Shown: positions 1 to 5,880 of the stretch, piece after piece
How the letters are laid out: each line of letters starts with the position of its first letter
How positions within the stretch are numbered: the stretch's first letter is position 1
Assembly (NCBI GenBank): GCA_029256485.1
Contig: JAQSXU010000203.1
Coordinates: 1 to 5,880, forward strand
Length of the DNA: 5,880 nt
Direction of reading: 5' to 3'
Origin: Clostridiaceae bacterium
Lineage (GTDB): Bacteria > Bacillota_A > Clostridia > Clostridiales > Clostridiaceae
Notes under the pieces: generated by a model
What the model saw: only the letters and a program-made list of their open reading frames with translations
Told to the model about the DNA's origin: nothing
The model's database searches: none
Translations under genes and position numbers: made by a program

Positions 1-213
1 TTCAGTACCCTCTGGTGTGCTAACATTTGCTTGAATGAAGCCTACAGAATCTGGTAAATCATTGGGCATAGTTCGTGCAGTTGTTATTATTGTTGCACCA
101 GAATTAAACAAACGATCAACAATAGCTCTACCAATACCTTTAGTTCCGCCTGTCACAAGTACGCGTCTACCATCTAGTTCTTTGTTAATATCGAGTGATA
201 AAGTATTTTTCAT
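1..213 (-). CDS. SDR-family oxidoreductase, N-terminal part (runs off the left edge)
   Basis: The minus strand reads from an ATG at 213-211 to the window edge without a stop, giving 71 codons of a short-chain dehydrogenase/reductase. Residues 17-28 carry the beta-strand and glycine-rich turn of the Rossmann fold (RRVLVTGGTKGIG, the family TGxxxGxG motif) that binds NAD(P)H. A second beta-strand follows at about residues 40-46 (ATIITTA). The start is fixed by a strong AGGAGG at 230-225, 11 nt upstream. The catalytic Ser, Tyr and Lys lie beyond the window, so neither substrate nor activity can be judged; family membership suggests a soluble cytoplasmic oxidoreductase of about 250 residues. Upstream on the same strand is the remnant of a WYL-type regulator, which may once have controlled this gene. 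It is transcribed away from the sugar operon and need not be related to it. Confidence 0.92.
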   Translation of the reverse strand, partial: MKNTLSLDINKELDGRRVLVTGGTKGIGRAIVDRLFNSGATIITTARTMPNDLPDSVGFIQANVSTPEGTE

Positions 214-255
214 AATCAATAATACCTCCTTCTAAATAAATTTGTTTTCTTAGTT

Positions 256-295
256 AGTATAATCAAGTAAACTTGACGACATTATGTCAAGTTTA
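256..295 (-). promoter_or_regulatory. Promoter/operator region of the SDR gene with CAAGT/ACTTG half-sites
   Basis: Three copies of one half-site sit in front of the SDR gene: TCAAGT at 263-268, ACTTGAC at 271-277 and GTCAAGT at 286-292. The last two form a perfect inverted repeat with 10-bp arms (TAAACTTGAC at 268-277, GTCAAGTTTA at 286-295) around an 8-bp spacer. The first two form a second inverted repeat, TCAAGT-aa-ACTTGA. On the minus strand a TATACT at 261-256 is a plausible -10 box, about 43 nt before the start codon. No good -35 lies at standard spacing; a perfect TTGACA at 290-285 is 23 nt away, too far for an ordinary sigma-70 promoter. No T-run follows the repeat on either strand, so it is more likely a regulator binding site than a terminator. 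Which protein binds is unknown; the broken WYL regulator next door is an obvious former candidate. Confidence 0.5.
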
Positions 296-463
296 GGAAA
301 GATATTTATTTTCCATAGTCTCTAGACGATTTGTAATTTCATTGCGTACACTTCTAGGTTCTATAACTTCAAGAGTTGTGCCAAAGGAAAGGAGGTAGTT
401 ATAGAGCCATTCATCCTCTGGAAGAGAAACAATTATATAAAAAATATAGACAATTAAATACAA
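293..463 (-). pseudogene. C-terminal remnant of a WYL/YafY-type transcriptional regulator
   Basis: Read on the minus strand, 463 to 293 is an open frame of 56 codons ending in TAA at 295-293. An in-frame TAG at 466-464 lies immediately upstream. From about residue 11 the translation matches the C-terminal end of DeoR/YafY-like WYL-domain regulators: IVSLPEDEWLYNYLLSFG, then LEVIEPRSVRNEI and a final helix ending ENKYLS. In that family the pattern (acidic residue, Trp, LLSFG, V-E-P, basic helix) closes the WCX extension after the WYL domain. Intact members have about 300 residues with an N-terminal winged HTH; here only about 45 recognisable residues remain, with no start codon or ribosome binding site, so this is a truncated gene. 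Homology fades around 430-445, just where the lacI promoter begins. It was probably the upstream partner and regulator of the SDR gene. Confidence 0.75.
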
Positions 464-475
464 CTATGATAAGAT
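447..475 (+). promoter_or_regulatory. Promoter of the LacI-family regulator gene
   Basis: A -35-like TAGACA at 447-452 (five of six matches to TTGACA) is followed after exactly 17 nt by TAAGAT at 470-475. The -10 box is weak, but TG at 467-468 makes it an extended -10 (TGnTAAGAT). Transcription would start near 482, about 33 nt before the ATG. The promoter abuts the broken end of the WYL remnant on its left and the palindromic operator at 485-494 on its right. This is prediction from sequence only. Confidence 0.55.
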
Positions 476-484
476 TTAATTACT

Positions 485-494
485 TAAACGTTTA
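485..494. promoter_or_regulatory. LacI-type operator at the lacI transcription start
   Basis: TAAACGTTTA is a perfect 10-bp palindrome with a central CG step, the hallmark of LacI/GalR-family operators, where the hinge-helix leucine of each subunit inserts at the central CpG. It lies directly after the predicted -10 box, over or just past the start site, so a bound repressor would block initiation. The likely binder is the protein encoded immediately downstream (autorepression). The right half, CGTTTAC at 489-495, recurs inverted (GTAAACG) at 1784-1790 before the binding-protein gene. Confidence 0.6.
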
Positions 495-514
495 CTGAAA
501 AAGAGGAATATGTT

Positions 515-1540
515 ATGAATAGTAATATTAAAAGACCCACAATTAAAGATGTGGCTAAAAAATCTAATGTTTCTGTAGCTACAGTTTCTAGGATAATAAA
601 TAATCTAGATGGCTATTCTGAAGAAACTAGAAAAAAGGTAATTGAAGTTATGGATGAACTTGGTTATCAAAGAAATGCCATTGCAAGAAATCTAAAGGTT
701 AAAGAAACACGAACTATTGGGGTGCTACGTCCTAAAATAAGCACTACATATTATGTAGAAATTTTAAATGGAATAGAAGACTTTGCACAACGCAATAATT
801 ATAGCGTTATAATTTGTAATGGTGGAGATAAGTGGGAGAGGATGTCAGAATATCTTCAGGTATTATCTGAAAGACAGGTAGATGGATTAATTGTTTGCAG
901 CATACCTCCAGATGATACTTTATGCAAAAGAATAATAGATTCGCATATTCCAACAGTTCTTGTTTCAGGATTATCGTATAAGTATTCATTGCCTTATGTT
1001 AAGGTTGATGATTATCAAGCTTCTTATTCAGCTACCACATATTTAATTGAAAATGGCCATAAAGAAATAGCAATTATATCTGGACCGACTGAAGATCCTA
1101 TAGCAGGAGTACCGAGATTAAATGGATTTTTGCAAGCATTAAGAGATAATAACATACCTATTAAGAAAAATCTTATTAAAGAAAAAGGTTTTAGCTTTAT
1201 AGATGGAGTTGAAGGAATGAATGAACTTCTAAAAACAGGTGAGAAATTTACAGCTATTTTTGCAGTATCTGATGATTGTGCTGTTGGAGCATTATCTGTA
1301 GCACATAAGAATGGATTAAAAGTGCCAGAGGATATTTCTATAATAGGTTATGATAACACAAATATAGCTGAAATGTCATATCCACCTTTAACAACAGTAG
1401 CACAACCTTTATATGATATGGGTAAAAAATCTGTTGAAATGTTAGTAAAGAGAATTTCTTACAACGAAAAAGTTGAAAGCATAATAATGCCATTTGAAAT
1501 TATAGAAAGAGAAACAGTGAAAAAAATTAAAGAGATATAA
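515..1540 (+). CDS. LacI/GalR-family transcriptional repressor, probable regulator of the alpha-glucoside operon
   Basis: The 341-residue protein has the usual length and layout of the LacI/GalR family. An N-terminal helix-turn-helix covers residues 9-30 (TIKDVAKKSNVSVATVSRII, recognition helix VATVSR at 21-26). The hinge helix at 54-61 (NAIARNLK) has Leu60 in the position that inserts into the central CG of the operator. A periplasmic-binding-protein-like effector domain follows from about residue 67 to the end. It includes VDGLIV (122-127), the VDD segment near 164-166, Arg201 and GYDN (278-281), positions that usually line the sugar pocket. The ATG at 515 follows AGAGGA at 502-507; an ATG at 510 meets a stop after two codons. 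The gene stands alone before the transporter operon, the normal place for a dedicated repressor released by the imported sugar. CG-centred operators lie before it and before the next gene. The streptococcal msm regulator MsmR is AraC-type, so regulation here is of a different kind. The effector is inferred, not shown. Confidence 0.93.
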   Translation: MNSNIKRPTIKDVAKKSNVSVATVSRIINNLDGYSEETRKKVIEVMDELGYQRNAIARNLKVKETRTIGVLRPKISTTYYVEILNGIEDFAQRNNYSVIICNGGDKWERMSEYLQVLSERQVDGLIVCSIPPDDTLCKRIIDSHIPTVLVSGLSYKYSLPYVKVDDYQASYSATTYLIENGHKEIAIISGPTEDPIAGVPRLNGFLQALRDNNIPIKKNLIKEKGFSFIDGVEGMNELLKTGEKFTAIFAVSDDCAVGALSVAHKNGLKVPEDISIIGYDNTNIAEMSYPPLTTVAQPLYDMGKKSVEMLVKRISYNEKVESIIMPFEIIERETVKKIKEI

Positions 1541-1777
1541 GTTCCACTAATAAATTTATATTTACAGCTATAGTATGGTAAGTGCTCAATTGTGGGTGAA
1601 ATGTAGAAAATTAATAGCAATTACATATAACAGATTATAGGAACATAAGATATTTCAATGATTATTTATATAATAGTATTAAGCTATAGTACAAGTTTTA
1701 TATACAATTTTAAGTTTTAAACTTTGTAATATAGTTTAATATAAGATTTACAGAAAATTATTACGTAAATTTCTATG

Positions 1778-1789
1778 GTTTACGTAAAC
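1778..1789. promoter_or_regulatory. Operator upstream of the sugar-transport operon (GTTTACGTAAAC)
   Basis: This is a perfect 12-bp palindrome with a central CG step. Together with the next base it contains GTAAACG (1784-1790), the inverse of the half-site in the repressor's own operator. A weaker, 8-bp palindrome with the same core, TTACGTAA, sits at 1761-1768, its centre 19 bp away. Both lie upstream of the most likely -10 box. Binding by the adjacent LacI-family protein is the simplest reading. Confidence 0.55.
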
Positions 1790-1865
1790 GATTAAGTATT
1801 AATAAATAAAAATAGATATTAAAATGTACTTTTTAGGGTTAATATACCTAAAATAGTATGATTAA

Positions 1866-1871
1866 TATAAT
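1866..1871 (+). promoter_or_regulatory. Candidate -10 box of the binding-protein/permease operon
   Basis: TATAAT matches the sigma-70 consensus exactly and would start transcription near 1878, leaving a leader of about 43 nt. No good -35 exists at 16-18 nt spacing (1843-1848 reads TATACC; TTAATA at 1839-1844 is 21 nt away). The promoter may therefore be weak or need help, or the true one may lie elsewhere; TTTACA at 1747-1752 is another -35 candidate but has only a poor -10. Confidence 0.35.
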
Positions 1872-1880
1872 ATTAAACCT

Positions 1881-1895
1881 ACGTAATCGTATACT
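1881..1895. promoter_or_regulatory. Operator-like or cre-like site just downstream of the candidate transcription start
   Basis: ACGTAATCGTATACT is an imperfect CG-centred palindrome that matches 11 of 14 positions of the repressor's own operator region (482-496) when aligned on the CG. By hand it also differs at one position from the cre pattern WTGNAANCGNWNNCW used for CcpA, but at three from the stricter TGWAANCGNTNWCA. It could bind the local repressor, CcpA or both. It lies just past the predicted start site, as the operator of the repressor gene does. Confidence 0.45.
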
Positions 1896-1907
1896 GAATT
1901 ACAAAAT

Positions 1908-1913
1908 AGGAGG
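1908..1913 (+). promoter_or_regulatory. Ribosome binding site fixing the binding-protein start at 1921
   Basis: A consensus AGGAGG lies 7 nt before the ATG at 1921. The in-frame ATG at 1858 has no such site and would add 21 residues ahead of a normal lipoprotein signal peptide. Confidence 0.9.
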
Positions 1914-1920
1914 AATAGAA

Positions 1921-3171
1921 ATGAATAAAAAATTAAAATTACTAATGTCAATTACTATTAGTGCAGTAATTGGAACTTCATTATTAGCAGGATGTGGTTC
2001 TAAGGGAGGCAGCGCAGAAAATGGAAAAGTAAAATTAGAGTTATTTTCAACTAAGGCGGAAAATAAAACAATATTACAATCATTAGCAAATGAATTTCAA
2101 GAAAAGAATCCTAATATTGAAATTTCAATCAATTCACCTGCAAATGCTGGTACTGTTTTAAAAACAAGACTTGCTAAAAATGATATGCCTGATCTAGTAG
2201 CTTTAGGTGCAGATGTAAACTATGGTGCACTAGTAGATGCAAATGCTCTTGTTGATCTTACTAATGATGGCATTATTGAAAACATACAAAAACCATATTT
2301 AGATATGCTTCATGGCATAGCAAGTAATGATAATGGAAAAATATATGGTGTTCCATATGCTACTAATGCCGATGGAATTTTATACAATAAAGATATATTT
2401 TCTAAGCTAGGATTGCAAATTCCTAAAACTTGGGATGAATTCATGACTGTATCGAAAAAAATTAAAGATGCAGGTCAATTGCCACTTTATTTGACACTTA
2501 AAGATGCATGGACTGGGATGTGTTTCTGGAATGTTATAGCTAGTGATTTAGAGCCTAGTAATTTCTTGGCTGATAAGAAAGCAGGAAAAACAACTTTTGA
2601 AGCTACACATGGAGAAATAGTGGACAAGATGGAGATTATAGGAACTCTTGGGCAAGAAGATATTTTAGGAGTATCATACAATGATGGTAATGTAGCCTTT
2701 GCACAAGGCAAATCAGCAATGTATTTACAAGGTAATTGGGCTATTAGTGAAATAAAAAAAGCAAATCCTAATATAAATCTAGGTATGTTCCCATTACCTG
2801 CAAGTAACGATCCATCTAAAAATAATATAGTATCTGGTATAGATGTGTTATTTGGAATAACAAGTAAGTCAAAACACTCTGATGAAGCAAAAAATTTTAT
2901 AGAATTTATGACTCAAAAGGAGAATGCTCAAAAATATATAAAAGATCAATTCGCATTTTCTGCAGTTAAAGATGTTACACAAGATGATCAAAGTGTAACA
3001 GATGTGCAAGAAAGCTTTAAAAATGGAAAAATAGGTGTTTTCCCTGATCACTACTATCCAAGCTCATTTGATGCAGCAAGTTTAGTTCAAGGGTTCTATA
3101 GTAAAAAAGATAAGGCAGAATTCTTAAAACAACTTGATACTGAATACGATAAAGCTAATAGTAAACAATAA
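1921..3171 (+). CDS. msmE: ABC transporter sugar-binding lipoprotein, MsmE-like
   Basis: This 416-residue extracellular solute-binding protein captures sugar outside the cell and delivers it to the two permeases encoded next. It has a lipoprotein signal peptide: basic N-terminus (MNKKLK), hydrophobic core to residue 22 and the lipobox LLAGC with Cys25 as the lipid-bearing residue. The mature part has family-1 binding-protein features: the NPNIE strand (63-67), GTVLKTR (77-83), IYGVPYATNADGILYNK (141-157), TWDEF (170-174), YNDGNVAFAQGKSAM (253-267), QGNWAI (270-275) and a C-terminal SKHSDEAKNFIEFM helix. GTVLKTR, the YNKD stretch, WDEF and the length recall streptococcal MsmE (about 420 residues, raffinose, melibiose and isomaltosaccharide uptake). 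The downstream DexB-like enzyme suggests isomaltosaccharides, but the ligand cannot be read from sequence. A 173-nt gap with a large inverted repeat separates it from the permeases, which would favour a higher level of binding protein. The symbol is by resemblance. Confidence 0.9.
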   Translation: MNKKLKLLMSITISAVIGTSLLAGCGSKGGSAENGKVKLELFSTKAENKTILQSLANEFQEKNPNIEISINSPANAGTVLKTRLAKNDMPDLVALGADVNYGALVDANALVDLTNDGIIENIQKPYLDMLHGIASNDNGKIYGVPYATNADGILYNKDIFSKLGLQIPKTWDEFMTVSKKIKDAGQLPLYLTLKDAWTGMCFWNVIASDLEPSNFLADKKAGKTTFEATHGEIVDKMEIIGTLGQEDILGVSYNDGNVAFAQGKSAMYLQGNWAISEIKKANPNINLGMFPLPASNDPSKNNIVSGIDVLFGITSKSKHSDEAKNFIEFMTQKENAQKYIKDQFAFSAVKDVTQDDQSVTDVQESFKNGKIGVFPDHYYPSSFDAASLVQGFYSKKDKAEFLKQLDTEYDKANSKQ

Positions 3172-3173
3172 AT

Positions 3174-3178
3174 AGGAG
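3174..3178 (+). other. Orphan Shine-Dalgarno sequence after the binding-protein stop
   Basis: AGGAG at 3174-3178 lies two bases after the stop codon and looks like a ribosome binding site, but no gene starts at the right distance. The first ATG downstream (3197) meets a stop after two codons. It may be the former ribosome binding site of the next gene, displaced by the inverted-repeat element that begins at 3189, or it may be chance. Confidence 0.35.
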
Positions 3179-3188
3179 AAAATAAAAG

Positions 3189-3289
3189 GCATAAGGATGT
3201 CCTAAAAGATGACTGTAGCTAGATATTTATTGATAATCACGAAAAATAATATTTCTAGGAAAATAGACTGAATTTAGGACAACCTATGC
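3189..3289 (+). repeat. Structured intercistronic element: ~100-nt nested inverted repeat between binding-protein and permease genes
   Basis: The arms 3189-3206 and 3273-3289 pair over 16 Watson-Crick pairs, with one bulged A (3194) and one A-A mismatch (3197/3282); the core GTCCTAAA/TTTAGGAC is perfect. Inside, CTAGA (3219-3223) pairs with TCTAG (3254-3258) and continues with four A-U pairs after a 2-nt bulge, so the RNA would fold into a nested hairpin of about 101 nt. No T-run follows, so it is not an ordinary intrinsic terminator. In MalE/MalF-type operons, structures at this place protect the upstream binding-protein message and lower permease expression; the same role is inferred here. 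The terminal-inverted-repeat form also allows a small MITE-like insertion, though I see no target-site duplication. Confidence 0.7.
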
Positions 3290-3329
3290 TATATGTTAAT
3301 AATATTTATTTGTTAAATGAAAAAATAAT

Positions 3330-3335
3330 AGGGGG
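3330..3335 (+). promoter_or_regulatory. Unusual G-rich ribosome binding site (AGGGGG) before a TTG start
   Basis: AGGGGG lies 9 nt before TTG at 3345. It departs from the AGGAGG core but is the only G-rich stretch nearby, and it selects TTG over the in-frame ATG at 3372, which would remove the cytoplasmic lysines at the N-terminus. Weak site plus TTG suggests a low initiation rate for the permeases. Confidence 0.6.
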
Positions 3336-3344
3336 CTGAAAATT

Positions 3345-4208
3345 TTGAAAAAGAAAAAAGCTTTTTATATTATGACTATACCAGCAGTTTTGTTATTCTT
3401 TATATTTCATACATTATCTCTTTTAGAAGGTGTATTTTATAGTTTTACCAATTCAAAAGGGTATGGCGATTGGAGTTTTGTTGGATTAAAAAACTATATT
3501 GCAGTATTTCAAGATAGTAATGTTATGCATGCGTACATTTTTACTTTCAAATTTGCAATTATAACTACAATTATAGTAAACATTTTAAGTCTTTTAATTG
3601 CTGTAGGTTTAAACTCAAAAATTAAATTTCAAAATACTTTAAAGTCAATATATTTTATTCCTAACATATTAGGAACTTTAATAGTAGCATTTATATTCAA
3701 TTTTGTATTTGCTCATGTTATACCAAACATTGGAGAGACTATGAACATTTCTATGCTTAGTAAAAACATCTTAGGTGATGAAAAACTTGCATGGCTTGGA
3801 ATAGTGTTTGTAGCAGCATGGCAATCCATAGCCTTTAATACAATCATATATTTATCTGGACTTCAGACAATTGATACTGATGTTTACGAAGCCTGTGATA
3901 TTGATGGCGCTAGTTCATGGCAAAGATTTAAAAGCATAACATTTCCATTAATAGCACCATTTTTCACAATTAATATGGTTTTATGTATGAAAGGATTTTT
4001 AATGGTATTTGATCAGGTTGTAGCTATGACAGGAGGAGGACCTGGAACTGTTACTCAATCAATTTCTTATGTAATTTATAACGGAGGATTTAATCAAGGA
4101 AGTTTTGCTTATCAATCTGCGAATGCTGTTATTTATTTCATAGTAATTGTAGCAATATCATTATTTCAGCTTAGAGTCCTTGAAAAGAGGGAGGAAAAAG
4201 TACTATGA
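3345..4208 (+). CDS. msmF: ABC sugar transporter permease, MalF/MsmF-type
   Basis: This 287-residue membrane protein is one half of the translocation channel of a carbohydrate-uptake-1 ABC importer. Six hydrophobic segments are visible, at about 6-32, 66-90, 103-124, 149-171, 206-228 and 262-280, after a Lys-rich cytoplasmic start (MKKKK). The EAA loop that docks with the ATPase is at 182-205: EACDIDGASSWQRFKSITFP, with the invariant Gly at 188 and the Pro at 201. TGGGPG (239-244) is a further permease signature of the MalF branch. The length is close to streptococcal MsmF (about 290). Translation probably starts at TTG 3345. The gene overlaps the next permease by 4 nt (ATGA), so the two are translationally coupled and made in equal amounts. 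It pairs with the downstream permease and needs an ATPase not seen in this window. The symbol reflects resemblance and context, not proven substrate. Confidence 0.9.
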   Translation: MKKKKAFYIMTIPAVLLFFIFHTLSLLEGVFYSFTNSKGYGDWSFVGLKNYIAVFQDSNVMHAYIFTFKFAIITTIIVNILSLLIAVGLNSKIKFQNTLKSIYFIPNILGTLIVAFIFNFVFAHVIPNIGETMNISMLSKNILGDEKLAWLGIVFVAAWQSIAFNTIIYLSGLQTIDTDVYEACDIDGASSWQRFKSITFPLIAPFFTINMVLCMKGFLMVFDQVVAMTGGGPGTVTQSISYVIYNGGFNQGSFAYQSANAVIYFIVIVAISLFQLRVLEKREEKVL

Positions 4209-5029
4209 GGAGAAATAAAACCAATTGGATAGTAACTACGCTTATGATAGCAGGAGCTTTGGTGGCTATAATATTTCCATTGTATCTAACAATATTAATA
4301 GCTGTAAAATCTCCACAAGATATGGTACCTAGTGCTTTATCATTTCCAAAGTCATTGCGTTTTGAAAATTTTACTGAAGCTATTGAAATGACAAATTTCT
4401 TTGATGCTCTAAAAAATAGTTTAACAATAACAATTTCGGTATTAATTCTTACAATACTTTCAAATTCTTTAGTTTCATATGCTATAGCTAGAAATAGAAA
4501 GAAAAAATTTTTTAATGCATTATACTATTACTTTTTGAGTGCTATGTTTGTACCATTTCCAATAATTATGCTGCCTCTTGTAAAGCAAGTAAATATGCTA
4601 AGTATGGATAATATCATTGGAATAATATGTTTATATGTTGTATTTGGATTACCTTTTAACATATTTTTATATTCAGGTTACATTAAATCAATTCCAGTTT
4701 CACTTGAAGAAGCAGCTACAATAGATGGCGCATCAACATTTCAAGTATTTTGGAGAATAATATTCCCTTTACTAAAGCCTATTAATGCTACAGTTGCAAT
4801 TACCACTTGTTTGTGGACATGGAATGACTTTATGTTGCCACTTATCATTTTGGGCAAGCCAGAAATGGCTACATTGCCTTTAGTTCAATATGTATTCCAG
4901 TCTCAATTTACCACAAATTATAATCTGGCTTTTGCATCATACTTGCTGGCATTATTACCAATTTTTATTGTATACATCTTTGCACAAAAATGGATAAGAA
5001 ATGGTATTGTCACTGGAGCTGTAAAATAA
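4205..5029 (+). CDS. msmG: ABC sugar transporter permease, MalG/MsmG-type
   Basis: This 274-residue inner-membrane protein is the second permease subunit. Hydrophobic segments lie at about 8-34, 68-94, 104-125, 136-156, 190-215 and 240-262. The EAA loop is textbook: EEAATIDGAS at 168-177, with Gly175, and IIFP ending at Pro188. The C-terminus GIVTGAVK is the conserved tail of the MalG branch, which contacts the nucleotide-binding subunits. The length is close to streptococcal MsmG (about 277). Its ATG overlaps the stop of the upstream permease (ATGA) and is preceded by GGGAGG at 4189-4194. The following 53-nt gap to the glucosidase gene has no terminator or obvious promoter, so that gene is probably in the same transcript. 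The ligand is inferred from the neighbouring enzyme. Confidence 0.92.
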   Translation: MRRNKTNWIVTTLMIAGALVAIIFPLYLTILIAVKSPQDMVPSALSFPKSLRFENFTEAIEMTNFFDALKNSLTITISVLILTILSNSLVSYAIARNRKKKFFNALYYYFLSAMFVPFPIIMLPLVKQVNMLSMDNIIGIICLYVVFGLPFNIFLYSGYIKSIPVSLEEAATIDGASTFQVFWRIIFPLLKPINATVAITTCLWTWNDFMLPLIILGKPEMATLPLVQYVFQSQFTTNYNLAFASYLLALLPIFIVYIFAQKWIRNGIVTGAVK

Positions 5030-5079
5030 TAAAAATACATTTAAACGAAATAAAATAAGTAATATTAAAAGGAGAATAA

Positions 5080-5880
<801 letters not shown>

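Larger units (their letters stand above)
1541..1920. other. 380-nt AT-rich intergenic region before the binding-protein gene
   Basis: No convincing gene lies between the repressor stop and the binding-protein start, and no GC-rich hairpin followed by a T-run marks a terminator for the repressor gene, so readthrough is possible. The right half (1761-1895) holds palindromes with central CG and a candidate promoter, annotated separately. In the left half I see only a 10-nt direct repeat, AGCTATAGTA, at 1566-1575 and 1682-1691, which could be chance in DNA this AT-rich. Confidence 0.7.

Noticed and set aside
35..235. Plus-strand open frame of 66 codons at the left edge
   Set aside because: It is antisense to the SDR N-terminus, which has a recognisable Rossmann motif and a strong ribosome binding site on the minus strand; the plus-strand product resembles nothing I know.
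807..989. Minus-strand 60-codon open frame inside the repressor gene
   Set aside because: Antisense shadow of a conserved LacI-family coding region, without a recognisable motif.
1566..1691. 10-nt direct repeat AGCTATAGTA (1566-1575 and 1682-1691) as a mobile-element or attachment-site footprint
   Set aside because: Too short and AT-rich to exclude chance, with no associated open frame, inverted ends or further copies in the window.
1858..1920. Upstream in-frame ATG that would lengthen the binding protein by 21 residues
   Set aside because: It lacks a ribosome binding site, would put extra residues before a normal lipoprotein signal peptide, and overlaps the candidate promoter. AGGAGG at 1908-1913 supports ATG 1921.
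2487..3051. Minus-strand open frames of 74 and 60 codons inside the binding-protein gene (2487-2711 and 2869-3051)
   Set aside because: They are antisense to a well-supported gene and have no recognisable motif.
3209..3271. 20-codon open frame (ATG 3209, TGA 3269-3271) within the structured gap, considered as a leader peptide
   Set aside because: No ribosome binding site at usable spacing, no run of regulatory codons, and the frame lies within the inverted repeat that better explains the sequence.
3189..3300. Intrinsic terminator after the binding-protein gene
   Set aside because: The hairpin is long and nested and is followed by mixed A/T sequence rather than a T-run; the permeases downstream lack an obvious promoter of their own and are expected to be co-transcribed.
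5038..5052. TTAAACG near 5041, considered as a further LacI operator before dexB
   Set aside because: Only one half-site matches; the other half (AAATAAA) is not complementary and such a heptamer is easily found by chance in this AT-rich DNA.

Overview
The window comes from a low-GC Firmicute, most likely a Clostridium sensu stricto species. This is inferred from the strong A+T bias, AT-ending codons, strong AGGAGG-type ribosome binding sites and the families present; it is not proved by a marker gene. Most of the window is a plus-strand sugar-uptake locus that resembles the streptococcal msm (multiple sugar metabolism) operon. It contains a LacI/GalR-family repressor (515-1540), a lipoprotein solute-binding protein (1921-3171, MsmE-like), two MalF/MalG-type permeases (3345-4208 and 4205-5029, MsmF- and MsmG-like) and the first 266 codons of a DexB-like GH13 glucan 1,6-alpha-glucosidase (5083 to the window end).

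The left edge (1-463) belongs to a different, minus-strand neighbourhood. It holds the N-terminal 71 codons of a short-chain dehydrogenase/reductase (SDR) and, upstream of it, the last ~45 recognisable residues of a WYL/YafY-type transcriptional regulator that has lost its HTH and WYL core. The lacI promoter starts where the remnant stops, so the junction near 435-465 looks like a rearrangement or insertion breakpoint.

The gene set fits one pathway. The lipoprotein captures an alpha-glucoside outside the cell, the two permeases import it unphosphorylated, and the cytoplasmic GH13 enzyme releases glucose from it. Val200 next to the catalytic Asp199 points to alpha-1,6 linkages (isomaltose, isomalto-oligosaccharides, panose). 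No ABC ATPase lies in the window; it could be further downstream or be a shared MsmK-type ATPase elsewhere. The repressor probably controls itself through a palindrome at its own transcription start. It probably also controls the transporter operon through CG-centred operators at 1778-1789 and about 1881-1895; the second could instead be a CcpA cre site.

The less ordinary items are the truncated WYL regulator at the junction, an array of CAAGT/ACTTG half-sites in front of the SDR gene, the operator arrangement upstream of the binding-protein gene, and a roughly 100-nt nested inverted repeat between the binding-protein gene and the first permease. That last element follows an orphan Shine-Dalgarno sequence. 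I see no clearly novel multi-gene system; the operon itself is a recognisable type.
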